From assembly GCA_945910005.1 (NCBI GenBank), contig OX246743.1, positions 7,723,089 to 7,787,088 of the forward strand: a DNA stretch of 64,000 nt, in the 5' to 3' direction. Below, in pieces: positions 39,501 to 53,644 of this stretch. The notes beneath the pieces are model-generated. The model saw only the letters and a program-made list of their open reading frames with translations. It made no database searches and was not told where the DNA came from. Both the position numbers and the translations under genes were made by a program. This DNA comes from Isoperla grammatica. Lineage: Eukaryota > Arthropoda > Insecta > Plecoptera > Perlodidae. The number at the start of each line of letters is the position of its first letter. Within the stretch, counting starts at the first letter, position 1.

Positions 39501-42500
39501 TCATGCATTATGTAATGGTTAAGACCTACCCACCATGGGGCTCACAGCGCTGGTTCCAACATTACAGGTATAGTCTCGTCACGTTAACTTGCAAGCTGGT
39601 GTCGTCACGGATTATGTAACGGTTAAGACCTACCCACCATGGGGCTCACAACGCCGGTTCCAACATTACAGGTATAGTCTCGTCACGTTAACTTGCAAGC
39701 TGGTGTCGTCATGCATTATGTAATGGTTAAGACCTACCCACCATGGGGCTCACAGCGCTGGTTCCAACATTACAGGTATAGTCTCGTCACGTTAACTTGC
39801 AAGCTGGTGTCGTCACGGATTATGTAATGGTTAAGACCTACCCACCATGGGGCCCACAGCGCCGGTTCCAACATTACAGGTATAGTCTCGTCGCGTTAAC
39901 TTGCAAGCTGGTGTCGTCATGCATTATGTAATGGTTAAGACCTACTGACCATGGGGCTCACAGCGCCGGTTCCAGCATTACAGGTATAGTCTCGTCGCGT
40001 TAACTTGCAAGCTGGTGTCGTCATGCATTATGTAATGGTTAAGACCTACCCACCATGGGGCTCACAGCGCCGGTTCCAACATTACAGGTATAGTCTCGTC
40101 GCGTTAACCTGCAAGCTGGTGTCGTCACGGATTATGTAATGGTTAAGACCTACCCACCATGGGGCTCACAGCGCCGGTTCCAACATTAAAGGTAATGTCT
40201 CGTCACGTTAACTTGCAAGCTGGTGTCGTCACGGATTATGTAATGGTTAAGACCTACCCACCATGGGGCTCACAACGCCGCTTCCAACATTACAGGTATA
40301 GTCTCGTCGCGTTAACTTGCAAGCTGGTGTCGTCATGCATTATGTAATGGTTAAGACCTACCCACCATGGGGCTCACAGCGCCGGTTCCAGCATTACAGG
40401 TATAGTCTCGTCGCGTTAACTTGCAAGCTGGTGTCGTCACGGATTATGTAATGGTTAAGACCTACCCACCATGGGGCTCACAACGCCGGTTCCAACATTA
40501 CAGGTATAGTCTCGTCGCGTTAACTTGCAAGCTGGTGTCGTCACGGATTATGTAATGGTTAAGACCTACCCACCATGGGGCTCACAGCGCCGGTTCCAAC
40601 ATTACAGGTATAGTCTCGTCGCGTTAACTTGCAAGCTGGTGTCGTCACGGATTATGTAATGGTTAAGACCTACCCACCATGGGGCTCACAACGCCGGTTC
40701 CAACATTACAGGTAAAGTCTCGTCGCGTTAACTTGCAAGCTGGTGTCGTCATGGATTATGTAATGGTGAAGACCTACCCACCATGGGGCTCACAACGCCG
40801 GTTCCAACATTACAGGTAAAGTCTCGTCGCGTTAACTTGCAAGCTGGTGTCGTCACGGATTATGTATTGTTTGAGACCAACCCACCATGTGGCTCACAAC
40901 GCCGGTTCCACATTACAGGTAAAGTCTCGTCGCGTTAACTTCCAAGCTGGTGTCGTCATGGATTATGTAATGGTTAAGACCTACCCACCATGTGGCTCAC
41001 AACGCCGGTTCCAACATTACAGGTAAAGTCTCGTCGCGTTAACTTGCAAGCTGGTGTCGTCACGGATTATGTAATGGTTAAGACCTACCCACCATGGGGC
41101 TCACAGCGCCGGTTCCAACATTACAGGTATAGTCTCGTCGCGTTAACTTGCAAGCTGGTGTCGTCACGGATTATGTAATGGTTAAGACCTACCCACCATG
41201 GGGCTCACAGCGCAGGTTCCAACATTACAGGTATAGTCTCGTCGCGTTAACTTGCAAGCTGGTGTCGTCACGGATTATGTAATGGCTAAGACCTACCCAC
41301 CATGGGGCTCACAACGCCGGTTCCAACATTACAGGTATAGTCTCGTGGCGTTAACTTGCAAGCTGGTGTCGTCACGGATTATGTAATGGTTAAGACCTAC
41401 CCACCATGGGGCTCACAGCGCCGGTTCCAACATTACAGGTATAGTCTCGTCGCGTTAACTTGCAAGCTGGTGTCGTCACGGATTATGTAATGGTTAAGAC
41501 CTACCCACCATGGGGCTCACAGCGCCGGTTCCAACATTACAGGTATAGTCTCGTCGCGTTAACTTGCAAGCTGGTGTCGTCACGGATTATGTAATGGTTA
41601 AGACCTACCCACCATGGGGCTCACAACGCCGGTTCCAACATTACAAATATAGTCTCGTGGCGTTAACTTGCAAGCTGGTGTCGTCACGGATTATGTAATG
41701 GTTAAGACCTACCCACCATGGGGCTCACAGCGCCGGTTCCAACATTACAGGTATAGTCTCGTCGCGTTAACTTGCAAGCTGGTGTCGTCACGGGTTATGT
41801 AATGGTTAAGACCTACCCACCATGTGGCTCACAACGCCGGTTCCAACATTACAGGTAAAGTCTCGTCGCGTTAACCTGCAAGCTGGTGTCGTCATGGATT
41901 ATGTAATGGTTAAGACCTACCCACCATGTGGCTCAAAACGCCGGTTCCAACATTACAGGTAAAGTCTCGTCGCGTTAACTTGCAAGCTGGTGTCGTCACG
42001 GATTATGTATTGTTTGAGACCTACCCACCATGGGGCTCACAACGCTGGTTCCAACATTACAGGTAAAGTCTCGTCGCGTTAACTTGCAAGCTGGTGTCGT
42101 CACGGATTATGTATTGTTTAAGACCTACCCACCATGGGGCTCACAACGCTGGTTCCAACATTACAGGTAAAGTCTCGTCGCGTTAACTTGCAAGCTGGTG
42201 TCGTCACGGATTATGTAATGGTTAAGACCTACCCACCATGTGGCTCACAACGCCGGTTCCAACATTACAGGTATGGTCTCGTCGCGTTAACTTGCAAGCT
42301 GGTGTCGTCATGGATTATGTAATGGTTAAGACCTACCCACCATGGGCTCACAGCGCTGGTTCCAACATTACACGTATAGTCTCGTCGCGTTAACTTGCAA
42401 GCTGGTGTCGTCATGCATTATGTAATGGTTAAGACCTACCCACCATGGGGCACACAGCGCCGGTTCCAGCATTACAGGTATAGTCTCGTCGCGTTAACTT

Positions 42501-45500
42501 GCAAGCTGGTGTCGTCATGCATTATGTAATGGTTAAGACCTACCCACCATGGGGCTCACAGCGCCGGTTCCAACATTACAGGTATAGTCTCGTCGCGTCA
42601 ACTTGCAAGCTGGTGTCGTCACGGATTATGTAATGGTTAAGACCTACCCACCATGGGGCTCACAGCGCCGGTTCCAACATTACAGGTAATGTCTCGTCAC
42701 GTTAACTTGCAAGCTGGTGTCGTCACGGATTATGTAATGGTTAAGACCTACCCACCATGGGGCTCACAACGCCGCTTCCAACATTACAGGTATAGTCTCG
42801 TCGCGTTAACTTGCAAGCTGGTGTCGTCATGCATTATGTAATGGTTAAGACCTACCCACCATGGGGCTCACAGCGCCGGTTCCAGCATTACAGGTATAGT
42901 CTCGTCGCGTTAACTTGCAAGCTGGTGTCGTCACGGATTATGTAATGGTTAAGACCTACCCACCATGGGGCTCACAACGCCGGTTCCAACATTACAGGTA
43001 TAGTCTCGTGGCGTTAACTTGCAAGCTGGTGTCGTCATAGATTATGTATTGGTTAAGACCTACCCACCATGTGGCTCACAACGCTGGTTCCAACATTACA
43101 GGTATAGTCTCGTCACATTAACTTGCAAGCTGGTGTCGTCACGGATAATCTAATGGTTAAGACCTACCCACCATGGGGCTCACAGCGCTGGTTCCAACAT
43201 TACAGGTAATGTCTCGTCACGTTAACTTGCAAGCTGGTGTCGTCACGGATTATGTAATGGTTAAGACCTACCCAGTATGGGGCTCATAACGCCGGTTCCA
43301 ACATTACAAATATAGTCTCGTGGCGTTAACTTGCAAGCTGGTGTCGTCACGGATTATGTAATGGTTAAGACCTACCCACCATAGGCTCACAGCGCTGGTT
43401 CCACCATTACAGGTATAGTCTCGTCGCGTTAACTTGCAAGCTGGTGTCGTCATGCATTATGTAATGGTTAAGACCTACCCACCATGGGGCTCACAGCGCC
43501 GGTTCCAACATTACAGGTAATGTCTCGTCACGTTAACTTGCAAGCTGGTGTCGTCACGGATTATGTAATGGTTAAGACCTACCAAGTATGGGGCTCACAA
43601 CGCCGGTTCCAACATTACAAATATAGTCTCGTCGCGTTAACTTGCAAGCTGGTGTCGTCACGGATTATGTAATGGTTAAGACCTACCCACCATGGGGCTC
43701 ACAGCGCTGGTTCCAGCATTACAGGTATAGTCTCGTCGCGTTAACTTGCAAGCTGGTGTCGTCATGGATTATGTAATGGTTAAGACCTACCCACCATGGG
43801 GCTCACAGCGCAGGTTCCAACATTACAGGTATAGTCTCGTCGCGTTAACTTGCAAGCTGGTGTCGTCACGGATTATGTAATGGTTAAGACCTACCCACCA
43901 TGGGGCTCACAGCGCCGGTTCCAACATTACAGGTATAGTCTCGTCGCGTTAACTTGCAAGCTGGTGTCGTCACGGATTATGTAATGGTTAAGACCTACCC
44001 ACCATGGGGCTCACAACGCCGGTTCCAACATTACAGGTATAGTCTCGTCGCGTTAACTTGCAAGCTGGTGTCGTCACGGATTATGTAATGGTTAAGACCT
44101 ACCCACCATGGGGCTCACAGCGCCGGTTCCAGCATTACAGGTATAGTCTCGTCACGTTTACTTGCAAGCTGGTGTCGTCATAGATTATGTAATGGTTAAG
44201 ACCTACCCACCATGGGGCTCACAACGCTGGTTCCAGCATTACAGGTATAGTCTCGTCGCGTTAACTTGCAAGCTGGTGTCGTCACGGATTATGTAATGGT
44301 TAAGACCTACCCACCATGGGGCTCACAACGCCGGTTCCAACATTACAGGTATAGTCTCGTCGCGTTAACTTGCAAGCTGGTGTCGTCACGGATTATGTAA
44401 TGGTTAAGACCTACCCACCATGGGGCTCACAGTGCCGGTTCCAGCATTACAGGTATAGTCTCGTCACGTTTACTTGCAAGCTGGTGTCGTCATAGATTAT
44501 GTAATGGTTAAGACCTACCCACCATGGGGCTCACAACGCCGGTTCCAGCATTACAGGTATAGTCTCGTCACGGTAACTTGCAAGCTGGTGTCGTCATGGA
44601 CTATGTAATGGTTAAGACCTACCCACCGTGGGGCTCACAGCGCAGGTTCCAACATTACAGGTATAGTCTCGTCGCGTTAACTTGCAAGCTGGTGTCGTCA
44701 CGGATTATGTAATGGTTAAGACCTACCCACCATGGGGCTCACAGCGCAGGTTCCAACATTACAGGTATAGTCTCGTCGCGTTAACTTGCAAGCTGGTGTC
44801 GTCACGGATTATGTAATGGTTAAGACCTACCCACCATGGGGCTCACAGCGCAGGTTCCAACATTACAGGTATAGTCTCGTCGCGTTAACTTGCAAGCTGG
44901 TGTCGTCACGGATTATGTAATGGTTAAGACCTACCCACCATGGGGCTCACAACGCCGGTTCCAACATTACAGTAATAGTCTCGTCACGTTAACTTGCAAG
45001 CTGGTGTCGTCACGGATTATGTAATGGTTAAGACCTACCCACCTTGGGGCTCACAACGCAGGTTTAAACATTACAAGTATAGTCTCGTCACGTTAACTTG
45101 CAAGCTGGTGTCGTCACGGATTATGTAATAATTAAGACCTACCCACCATGGGGCTCACAACGCCGGTTCCACCATTACAGGTATAGTCTCGTCGCGTAAA
45201 CTTGCAAGCTGGTGTCGTCATGCATTATGTAATGGTTAAGACCTACCCACCATGGGGCTCACAACGCCGGTTCCAACATAACAGGTATAGTCTCGTCACG
45301 TTAACTTGCAAGCTGGTGTCGTCACGGATTATGTAACGGTTAAGACCTACCCACCATGGGGCTCACAACGCCGGTTCCAACATTACAGGTATAGTCTCGT
45401 CACGTTAACTTGCAAGCTGGTGTCGTCATGCATTATGTAATGGTTAAGACCTACCCACCATGGGGCTCACAGCGCTGGTTCCAACATTACAGGTATAGTC

Positions 45501-48500
45501 TCGTCACGTTAACTTGCAAGCTGGTGTCGTCACGGATTATGTAATGGTTAAGACCTACCCACCATGGGCTCACAGCGCTGGTTATAACATTACAGGCATA
45601 GTCTCGTCGCGTTAACTTGCAAGCTGGTGTCGTCATGCATTATGTAATGGTTAAGACCTACCCACCATGGGGCTCACAGCGCCGGTTCCAGCATTACAGG
45701 TATAGTCTCGTCGCGTTAACTTGCAAGCTGGTGTCGTCATGCATTATGTAATGGTTAAGACCTACCCACCATGGGGCTCACAGCGCCGGTTCCAACATTA
45801 CAGGTATAGTCTCGTCGCGTTAACCTGCAAGCTGGTGTCGTCACGGATTATGTAATGGTTAAGACCTACCCACCATGGGGCTCACAGCGCCGGTTCCAAC
45901 ATTAAAGGTAATGTCTCGTCACGTTAACTTGCAAGCTGGTGTCGTCACGGATTATGTAATGGTTAAGACCTACCCACCATGGGGCTCACAACGCCGCTTC
46001 CAACATTACAGGTATAGTCTCGTCGCGTTAACTTGCAAGCTGGTGTCGTCATGCATTATGTAATGGTTAAGACCTACCCACCATGGGGCTCACAGCGCCG
46101 GTTCCAGCATTACAGGTATAGTCTCGTCGCGTTAACTTGCAAGCTGGTGTCGTCACGGATTATGTAATGGTTAAGACCTACCCACCATGGGGCTCACAAC
46201 GCCGGTTCCAACATTACAGGTATAGTCTCGTGGCGTTAACTTGCAAGCTGGTGTCGTCATAGATTATGTATTGGTTAAGACCTACCCACCATGTGGCTCA
46301 CAACGCTGGTTCCAACATTACAGGTATAGTCTCGTCACGTTAACTTGCAAGCTGGTGTCGTCACGGATTATGTAATGGTTAAGACCTACCCACCATGGGG
46401 CTCACAGCGCTGGTTCCAACATTACAGGTAATGTCTCGTCACGTTAACTTGCAAGCTGGTGTCGTCACGGATTATGTAATGGTTAAGACCTACCCAGTAT
46501 GGGGCTCACAACGCCGGTTCCAACATTACAAATATAGTCTCGTGGCGTTAACTTGCAAGCTGGTGTCGTCACGGATTATGTAATGGTTAAGACCTACCCA
46601 CCATGGGGCTCACAGCGCCGGTTCCAACATTACAGGTAATGTCTCGTCACGTTAACTTGCAAGCTGGTGTCGTCACGGATTATGTAATGGTTAAGACCTA
46701 CCCAGTATGGGGCTCACAACGCCGGTTCCAACATTACAAATATAGTCTCGTGGCGTTAACTTGCAAGCTGGTGTCGTCACGGATTATGTACGGGTTAAGA
46801 CCTACCCACCATGGAGCTCACAGCGCCGGTTCCAACATTACAGGTATAGTCTCGTCGCGTTAACTTGCAAGCTGGTGTCGTCATGCATTATGTAATGGTT
46901 AAGACCTACCCACCATGGGGCTCACAACGCCGGTTCCAACATTACAAATATAGTCTCGTGGCGTTAACTTGCAAGCTGGTGTCGTCACGGATTATGTAAT
47001 GGTTAAGACCTACCCACCATGGGGCTCACAGCGCCGGTTCCAACATTACAGGTAATGTCTCGTCACGTTAACTTGCAAGCTGGTGTCGTCACGGATTATG
47101 TTATGGTTAAGACCTACCCAGTATGGGGCTCACAACGCCGGTTCCAACATTACAAATATAGTCTCGTGGCGTTAACTTGCAAGCTGGTGTCGTCACGGAT
47201 TATGTAATGGTTAAGACCTACCCACCATGGAGCTCACAGCGCCGGTTCCAACATTACAGGTATAGTCTCGTCGCGTTAACTTGCAAGCTGGTGTCGTCAT
47301 GCATTATGTAATGGTTAAGACCTACCCACCATGGGGCTCACAACGCCGGTTCCAACATTACAAATATAGTCTCGTGGCGTTAACTTGCAAGCTGGTGTCG
47401 TCACGGATTATGTAATGGTTAAGACCTACCCACCATGGGGCTCACAGCGCCGGTTCCAACATTACAGGTAAAGTCTCGTCACGTTAACTTGCAAGCTGGT
47501 GTTGTCACGGATTATGTAATGGTTAAGACCTACCCACCATGGGGCTCACAACGCCGGTTCCAACATTACAGGTATAGTCTCGTCGCGTTAACTTGCAAGC
47601 TGGTGTCGTCACGGATTATGTAATGGTTAAGACCTACCCACCATGGGGCTCACAGCGCCGGTTCCAACATTACAGGTATAGTCTCGTCGCGTTAACTTGC
47701 AAGCTGGTGTCGTCACGGATTATGTAATGGTTAAGACCTACCCACCATGGGGCTCACAACGCCGGTTCCAACATTACAGGTAAAGTCTCGTCGCGTTAAC
47801 TTGCAAGCTGGTGTCGTCATGGATTATGTAATGGTGAAGACCTACCCACCATGGGGCTCACAACGCCGGTTCCAACATTACAGGTAAAGTCTCGTCGCGT
47901 TAACTTGCAAGCTGGTGTCGTCACGGATTATGTATTGTTTGAGACCAACCCACCATGTGGCTCACAACGCCGGTTCCACATTACAGGTAAAGTCTCGTCG
48001 CGTTAACTTCCAAGCTGGTGTCGTCATGGATTATGTAATGGTTAAGACCTACCCACCATGTGGCTCACAACGCCGGTTCCAACATTACAGGTAAAGTCTC
48101 GTCGCGTTAACTTGCAAGCTGGTGTCGTCACGGATTATGTAATGGTTAAGACCTACCCACCATGGGGCTCACAGCGCCGGTTCCAACATTACAGGTATAG
48201 TCTCGTCGCGTTAACTTGCAAGCTGGTGTCGTCACGGATTATGTAATGGTTAAGACCTACCCACCATGGGGCTCACAGCGCAGGTTCCAACATTACAGGT
48301 ATAGTCTCGTCGCGTTAACTTGCAAGCTGGTGTCGTCACGGATTATGTAATGGCTAAGACCTACCCACCATGGGGCTCACAACGCCGGTTCCAACATTAC
48401 AGGTATAGTCTCGTGGCGTTAACTTGCAAGCTGGTGTCGTCACGGATTATGTTATGGTTAAGACCTACCCACCATGGGGCTCACAGCGCCGGTTCCAACA

Positions 48501-51500
48501 TTACAGGTATAGTCTCGTCGCGTTAACTTGCAAGCTGGTGTCGTCACGGATTATGTAATGGTTAAGACCTACCCACCATGGGGCTCACAGCGCCGGTTCC
48601 AACATTACAGGTATAGTCTCGTCGCGTTAACTTGCAAGCTGGTGTTGTCACGGATTATGTAATGGTTAAGACCTACCCACCATGGGGCTCACAACGCCGG
48701 TTCCAACATTACAAATATAGTCTCGTGGCGTTAACTTGCAAGCTGGTGTCGTCACGGATTATGTAATGGTTAAGACCTACCCACCATGGGGCTCACAGCG
48801 CCGGTTCCAACATTACAGGTATAGTCTCGTCGCGTTAACTTGCAAGCTGGTGTCGTCACGGGTTATGTAATGGTTAAGACCTACCCACCATGTGGCTCAC
48901 AACGCCGGTTCCAACATTACAGGTAAAGTCTCGTCGCGTTAACCTGCAAGCTGGTGTCGTCATGGATTATGTAATGGTTAAGACCTACCCACCATGTGGC
49001 TCAAAACGCCGGTTCCAACATTACAGGTAAAGTCTCGTCGCGTTAACTTGCAAGCTGGTGTCGTCACGGATTATGTATTGTTTGAGACCTACCCACCATG
49101 GGGCTCACAACGCCGGTTCCAACATTACAGGTAAAGTCTCGTCGCGTTAACTTGCAAGCTGGTGTCGTCACGGATTATGTATTGTTTAAGACCTACCCAC
49201 CATGGGGCTCACAACGCTGGTGACAACATTACAGGTAAAGTCTCGTCGCGTTAACTTGCAAGCTGGTGTCGTCACGGATTATGTAATGGTTAAGACCTAC
49301 CCACCATGTGGCTCACAACGCCGGTTCCAACATTACAGGTATGGTCTCGTCGCGTTAACTTGCAAGCTGGTGTCGTCATGGATTATGTAATGGTTAAGAC
49401 CTACCCACCATGGGCTCACAGCGCTGGTTCCAACATTACAGGTATAGTCTCGTCGCGTTAACTTGCAAGCTGGTGTCGTCATGCATTATGTAATGGTTAA
49501 GACCTACCCACCATGGGGCACACAGCGCCGGTTCCAGCATTACAGGTATAGTCTCGTCGCGTTAACTTGCAAGCTGGTGTCGTCATGCATTATGTAATGG
49601 TTAAGACCTACCCACCATGGGGCTCACAGCGCCGGTTCCAACATTACAGGTATAGTCTCGTCGCGTTAACTTGCAAGCTGGTGTCGTCACGGATTATGTA
49701 ATGGTTAAGACCTACCCACCATGGAGCTCACAGCGCCGGTTCCAACATTACAGGTAATGTCTCGTCACGTTAACTTGCAAGCTGGTGTCGTCACGGATTA
49801 TGTAATGGTTAAGACCTACCCACCATGGGGCTCACAACGCCGCTTCCAACATTACAGGTATAGTCTCGTCGCGTTAACTTGCAAGCTGGTGTCGTCATGC
49901 ATTATGTAATGGTTAAGACCTACCCACCATGGAGCTCACAGCGCCGGTTCCAACATTACAGGTAATGTCTCGTCACGTTAACTTGCAAGCTGGTGTCGTC
50001 ACGGATTATGTAATGGTTAAGACCTACCCACCATGGGGCTCACAGCGCCGGTTCCAGCATTACAGGTATAGTCTCGTCGCGTTAACTTGCAAGCTGGTGT
50101 CGTCACGGATTATGTAATGGTTAAGACCTACCCACCATGGGGCTCACAACGCCGGTTCCAACATTACAGGTATAGTCTCGTGGCGTTAACTTGCAAGCTG
50201 GTGTCGTCATAGATTATGTATTGGTTAAGACCTACCCACCATGTGGCTCACAACGCTGGTTCCAACATTACAGGTATAGTCTCGTCACGTTAACTTGCAA
50301 GCTGGTGTCGTCACGGATAATCTAATGGTTAAGACCTACCCACCATGGGGCTCACAGCGCTGGTTCCAACATTACAGGTAATGTCTCGTCACGTTAACTT
50401 GCAAGCTGGTGTCGTCACGGATTATGTAATGGTTAAGACCTACCCAGTATGGGGCTCATAACGCCGGTTCCAATATTACAAATATAGTCTCGTGGCGTTA
50501 ACTTGCAAGCTGGTGTCGTCACGGATTATGTAATGGTTAAGACCTACCCACCATAGGCTCACAGCGCTGGTTCCACCATTACAGGTATAGTCTCGTCGCG
50601 TTAACTTGCAAGCTGGTGTCGTCATGCATTATGTAATGGTTAAGACCTACCCACCATAAGACTCACAGCGCCGGTTCCAACATTACAGGTAATGTCTCGT
50701 CACGTTAACTTGCAAGCTGGTGTCGTCACGGATTATGTAATGGTTAAGACCTACCCAGTATGGGGCTCACAACGCCGGTTCCAACATTACAAATATAGTC
50801 TCGTGGCGTTAACTTGCAAGCTGGTGTCGTCACGGATTATGTAATGGTTAAGACCTACCCACCATGGGGCTCACAGCGCCGGTTCCAACATTACAGGTAT
50901 AGTCTCGTCGCGTTAACTTGCAAGCTGGTGTCGTCACGGGTTATGTAATGGTTAAGACCTACCCACCATGTGGCTCACAACTCCGGTTCCAACATTACAG
51001 GTAAAGTCTCGTCGCGTTAACTTGCAAGCTGGTGTCGTCATGGATTATGTAATGGTTAAGACCTACCCACCATGTGGCTCACAACGCCGGTTCCAACATT
51101 ACAGGTAAAGTCTCGTCGCGTTAACTTGCAAGCTGGTGTCGTCATGGATTATGTAATGGTTAAGACCTACCCACCATGGGGCTCAAAACGCCGGTTCCAA
51201 CATTACAGGTAAAGTCTCGTCGCGTTAACTTGCAAGCTGGTGTCGTCACGGATTATGTATTGTTTGAGACCTACCCACCATGTGGCTCACAACGCCGGTT
51301 CCACATTACAGGTAAAGTCTCGTCGCGTTAACTTCCAAGCTGGTGTCGTCATGGATTATGTAATGGTTAAGACCTACCCACCATGTGGCTCACAACGCCG
51401 GTTCCAACATTACAGGTAAAGTCTCGTCGCGTTAACTTGCAAGCTGGTGTCGTCACGGATTATGTAATGGTTAAGACATACCCACCATGGGGCTCACAGC

Positions 51501-53644
51501 GCCGGTTCCAGCATTACAGGTATAGTCTCGTCGCGTTAACTTGCAAGCTGGTGTCGTCATGGATTATGTAATGGTTATGACCTACCCACCATGGGGCTCA
51601 CAGCGCCGGTTCCAATATTACAGGTATAGTCTCGTCACGTTAACTTGCAAGCTGGTGTCGTCACGGATTATGTAATGGTTAAGACATACCCACCATGGGG
51701 CTCACAGCGCCGGTTCCAACATTACAGGTATAGTCTCGTCGCGTTAACTTGCAAGCTGTGTCGTCATGGATTATGTAATGGTTATGACCTACCCACCATT
51801 GGGCTCACAGCGCTGGTTCCAACATTACAGGTATAGTCTCGTCGCATTAACTTGCAAGCTGGTGTCGTCACGGATTATGTAATGGTTAAGACATACCAAC
51901 CATGGGGCTCACAGCGCCGGTTCCAACATTACAGGTATAGTCTCGTCGCGTTAACTTGCAAGCTGTGTCGTCACGGATTATGTAATGGTTAAGACCTACC
52001 CACCATGGGGCTCACAGCGCTGGTTCCAGCATTACAGGTATAGTCTCGTCACGTTAACTTGCAAGCTGGTGTCGTCATGGATTATGTAATGGTTAAGACC
52101 TACCCACCATGGGGCTCACAACGCCGGTTCCAGTATTACAGGTATAGTCTCGTCGCGTTAACTTGCAAGCTGGTGTCGCCATGGATTATGTAATGGTTAA
52201 GACCTACCCACCATGGGGCTCACAACGCCGGTTCCAGCATTACAGGTATAGTCTCGTCGCGTTAACTTGCAAGCTGTGTCGTCATGGATTATGTAATGGT
52301 TATGACCTACCCACCATGGGGCTCACAACGCCGGTTCCAACATTACAGGTATAGTCTCGTCGCGTTAACTTGCAAGCTGGTGTCGTCATGCATTATGTAA
52401 TGGTTAAGACCTACCCACCATGGGGCTCACAGCGCTGGTTCCAACATTACAGGTATAGTCTCGTCGCGTTAACTTGCAAGCTGGTGTCGTCACGGATTAT
52501 GTAATGGTTAAGACCTACCCACCATGGGCTCACAGCGCTGGTTCCAACATTGCAGGTATAGTCTCTTCGCGTTAACTTGCAAGCTGGTGTCGTCATGGAT
52601 TATGTAATGGTTAAGACCTACCCACCATGGGGCTCACAGCGCCGGTTCCAACATAACAGGTATAGTCTCGTCGCGTTAACTTGCAAGCTGGTGTCGTCAT
52701 GGATTATGTAATGGTTAAGACCTACCCACCATGGGGCTCACAACGCCGGTTCCAACATTACAGGTATAGTCTCGTCGCGTTAACTTGCAAGCTGGTGTCG
52801 TCATGGATTATGTAATGGTTAAGACCTACCCACCATGGGGCTCACAGTGCCGGTTCCAACATTACAGGTATAGTCTCGTCACGTTAACTTGCAAGCTGGT
52901 GTCGTCACGGATTATGTAATGGTTAAGACCTACCCACCATGGGGCTCACAGCGCCGGTTCCAACATTACTGGTATAGTCTCGTCGCGTTAACTTGCAAGC
53001 TGGTGTCGTCACGGATTATGTAATGGTTAAGACCTACCCACCATGGGGCTCACAGCGCCGGTTCCAGCATTACAGGTATAGTCTCGTCGCGTTAACTTGC
53101 AAGCTGGTGTCGTCACGGATTATGTAATGGTTAAGACCTACCCACCATGGGCTCACAACGCCGGTTCCAACATTACAGGTATAGTCTCGTCACGTTAACT
53201 TGCAAGTTGGTGTCGTCACGGATTATGTAATGGTTAAGACCTACCCACCATGGGGCTCACAGCGCCGGTTCCAACATTACAGGTATAGTCTCGTCGCGTT
53301 AACTTGCAAGCTGGTGTCGTCACGGATTATGTAATGGTTAAGACCTACCCACCATGGGCTCACAACGCCGGTTCCAACATTACAGGTATAGTCTCGTCAC
53401 GTTAACTTGCAAGTTGGTGTCGTCACGGATTATGTAATGGTTAAGACCTACCCACCATGGGGCTCACAGCGCCGGTTCCAACATTACAGGTATAGTCTCG
53501 TCGCGTTAACTTGCAAGCTGGTGTCGTCACGGATTATGTAATGGTTAAGACCTACCCACCATGGGGCTCACAACGCTGGTTCCAACATTACAGGTAAAGT
53601 CTCTTCGCGTAAACTTGCAAGCTGGTGTCGTCACGGATTATGTA

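Larger units (their letters stand above)
24880..53644. repeat. Satellite B: 104-bp unit, about 277 copies
   Basis: The unit can be read as CTCACAGCGCCGGTTCCAAC, ATTACAGGTATAGTCTCGTC, GCGTTAACTTGCAAGCTGGT, GTCGTCACGGATTATGTAAT and GGTTAAGACCTACCCACCAT plus GGGG (GGG in 103-bp versions). Variable positions include AGCGCC/AACGCC/AGCGCA/AACGCT, GGTATAG/GGTAAAG/GGTAATG/AAATATAG, CGTCGCG/CGTCACG/CGTGGCG and CACGG/CATGG/CATGC. The array starts in a diverged copy (GACATATCCACCATGG) and stops abruptly after TTATGTA at 53644. The 62-codon frames seen every few units are read-throughs of two units and are not evidence of a gene. Confidence 0.97.

Noticed and set aside
11675..53644. CRISPR-like array
   Set aside because: Units are directly abutting with no unique spacers, are 76 or 104 bp long, and the DNA is eukaryotic.
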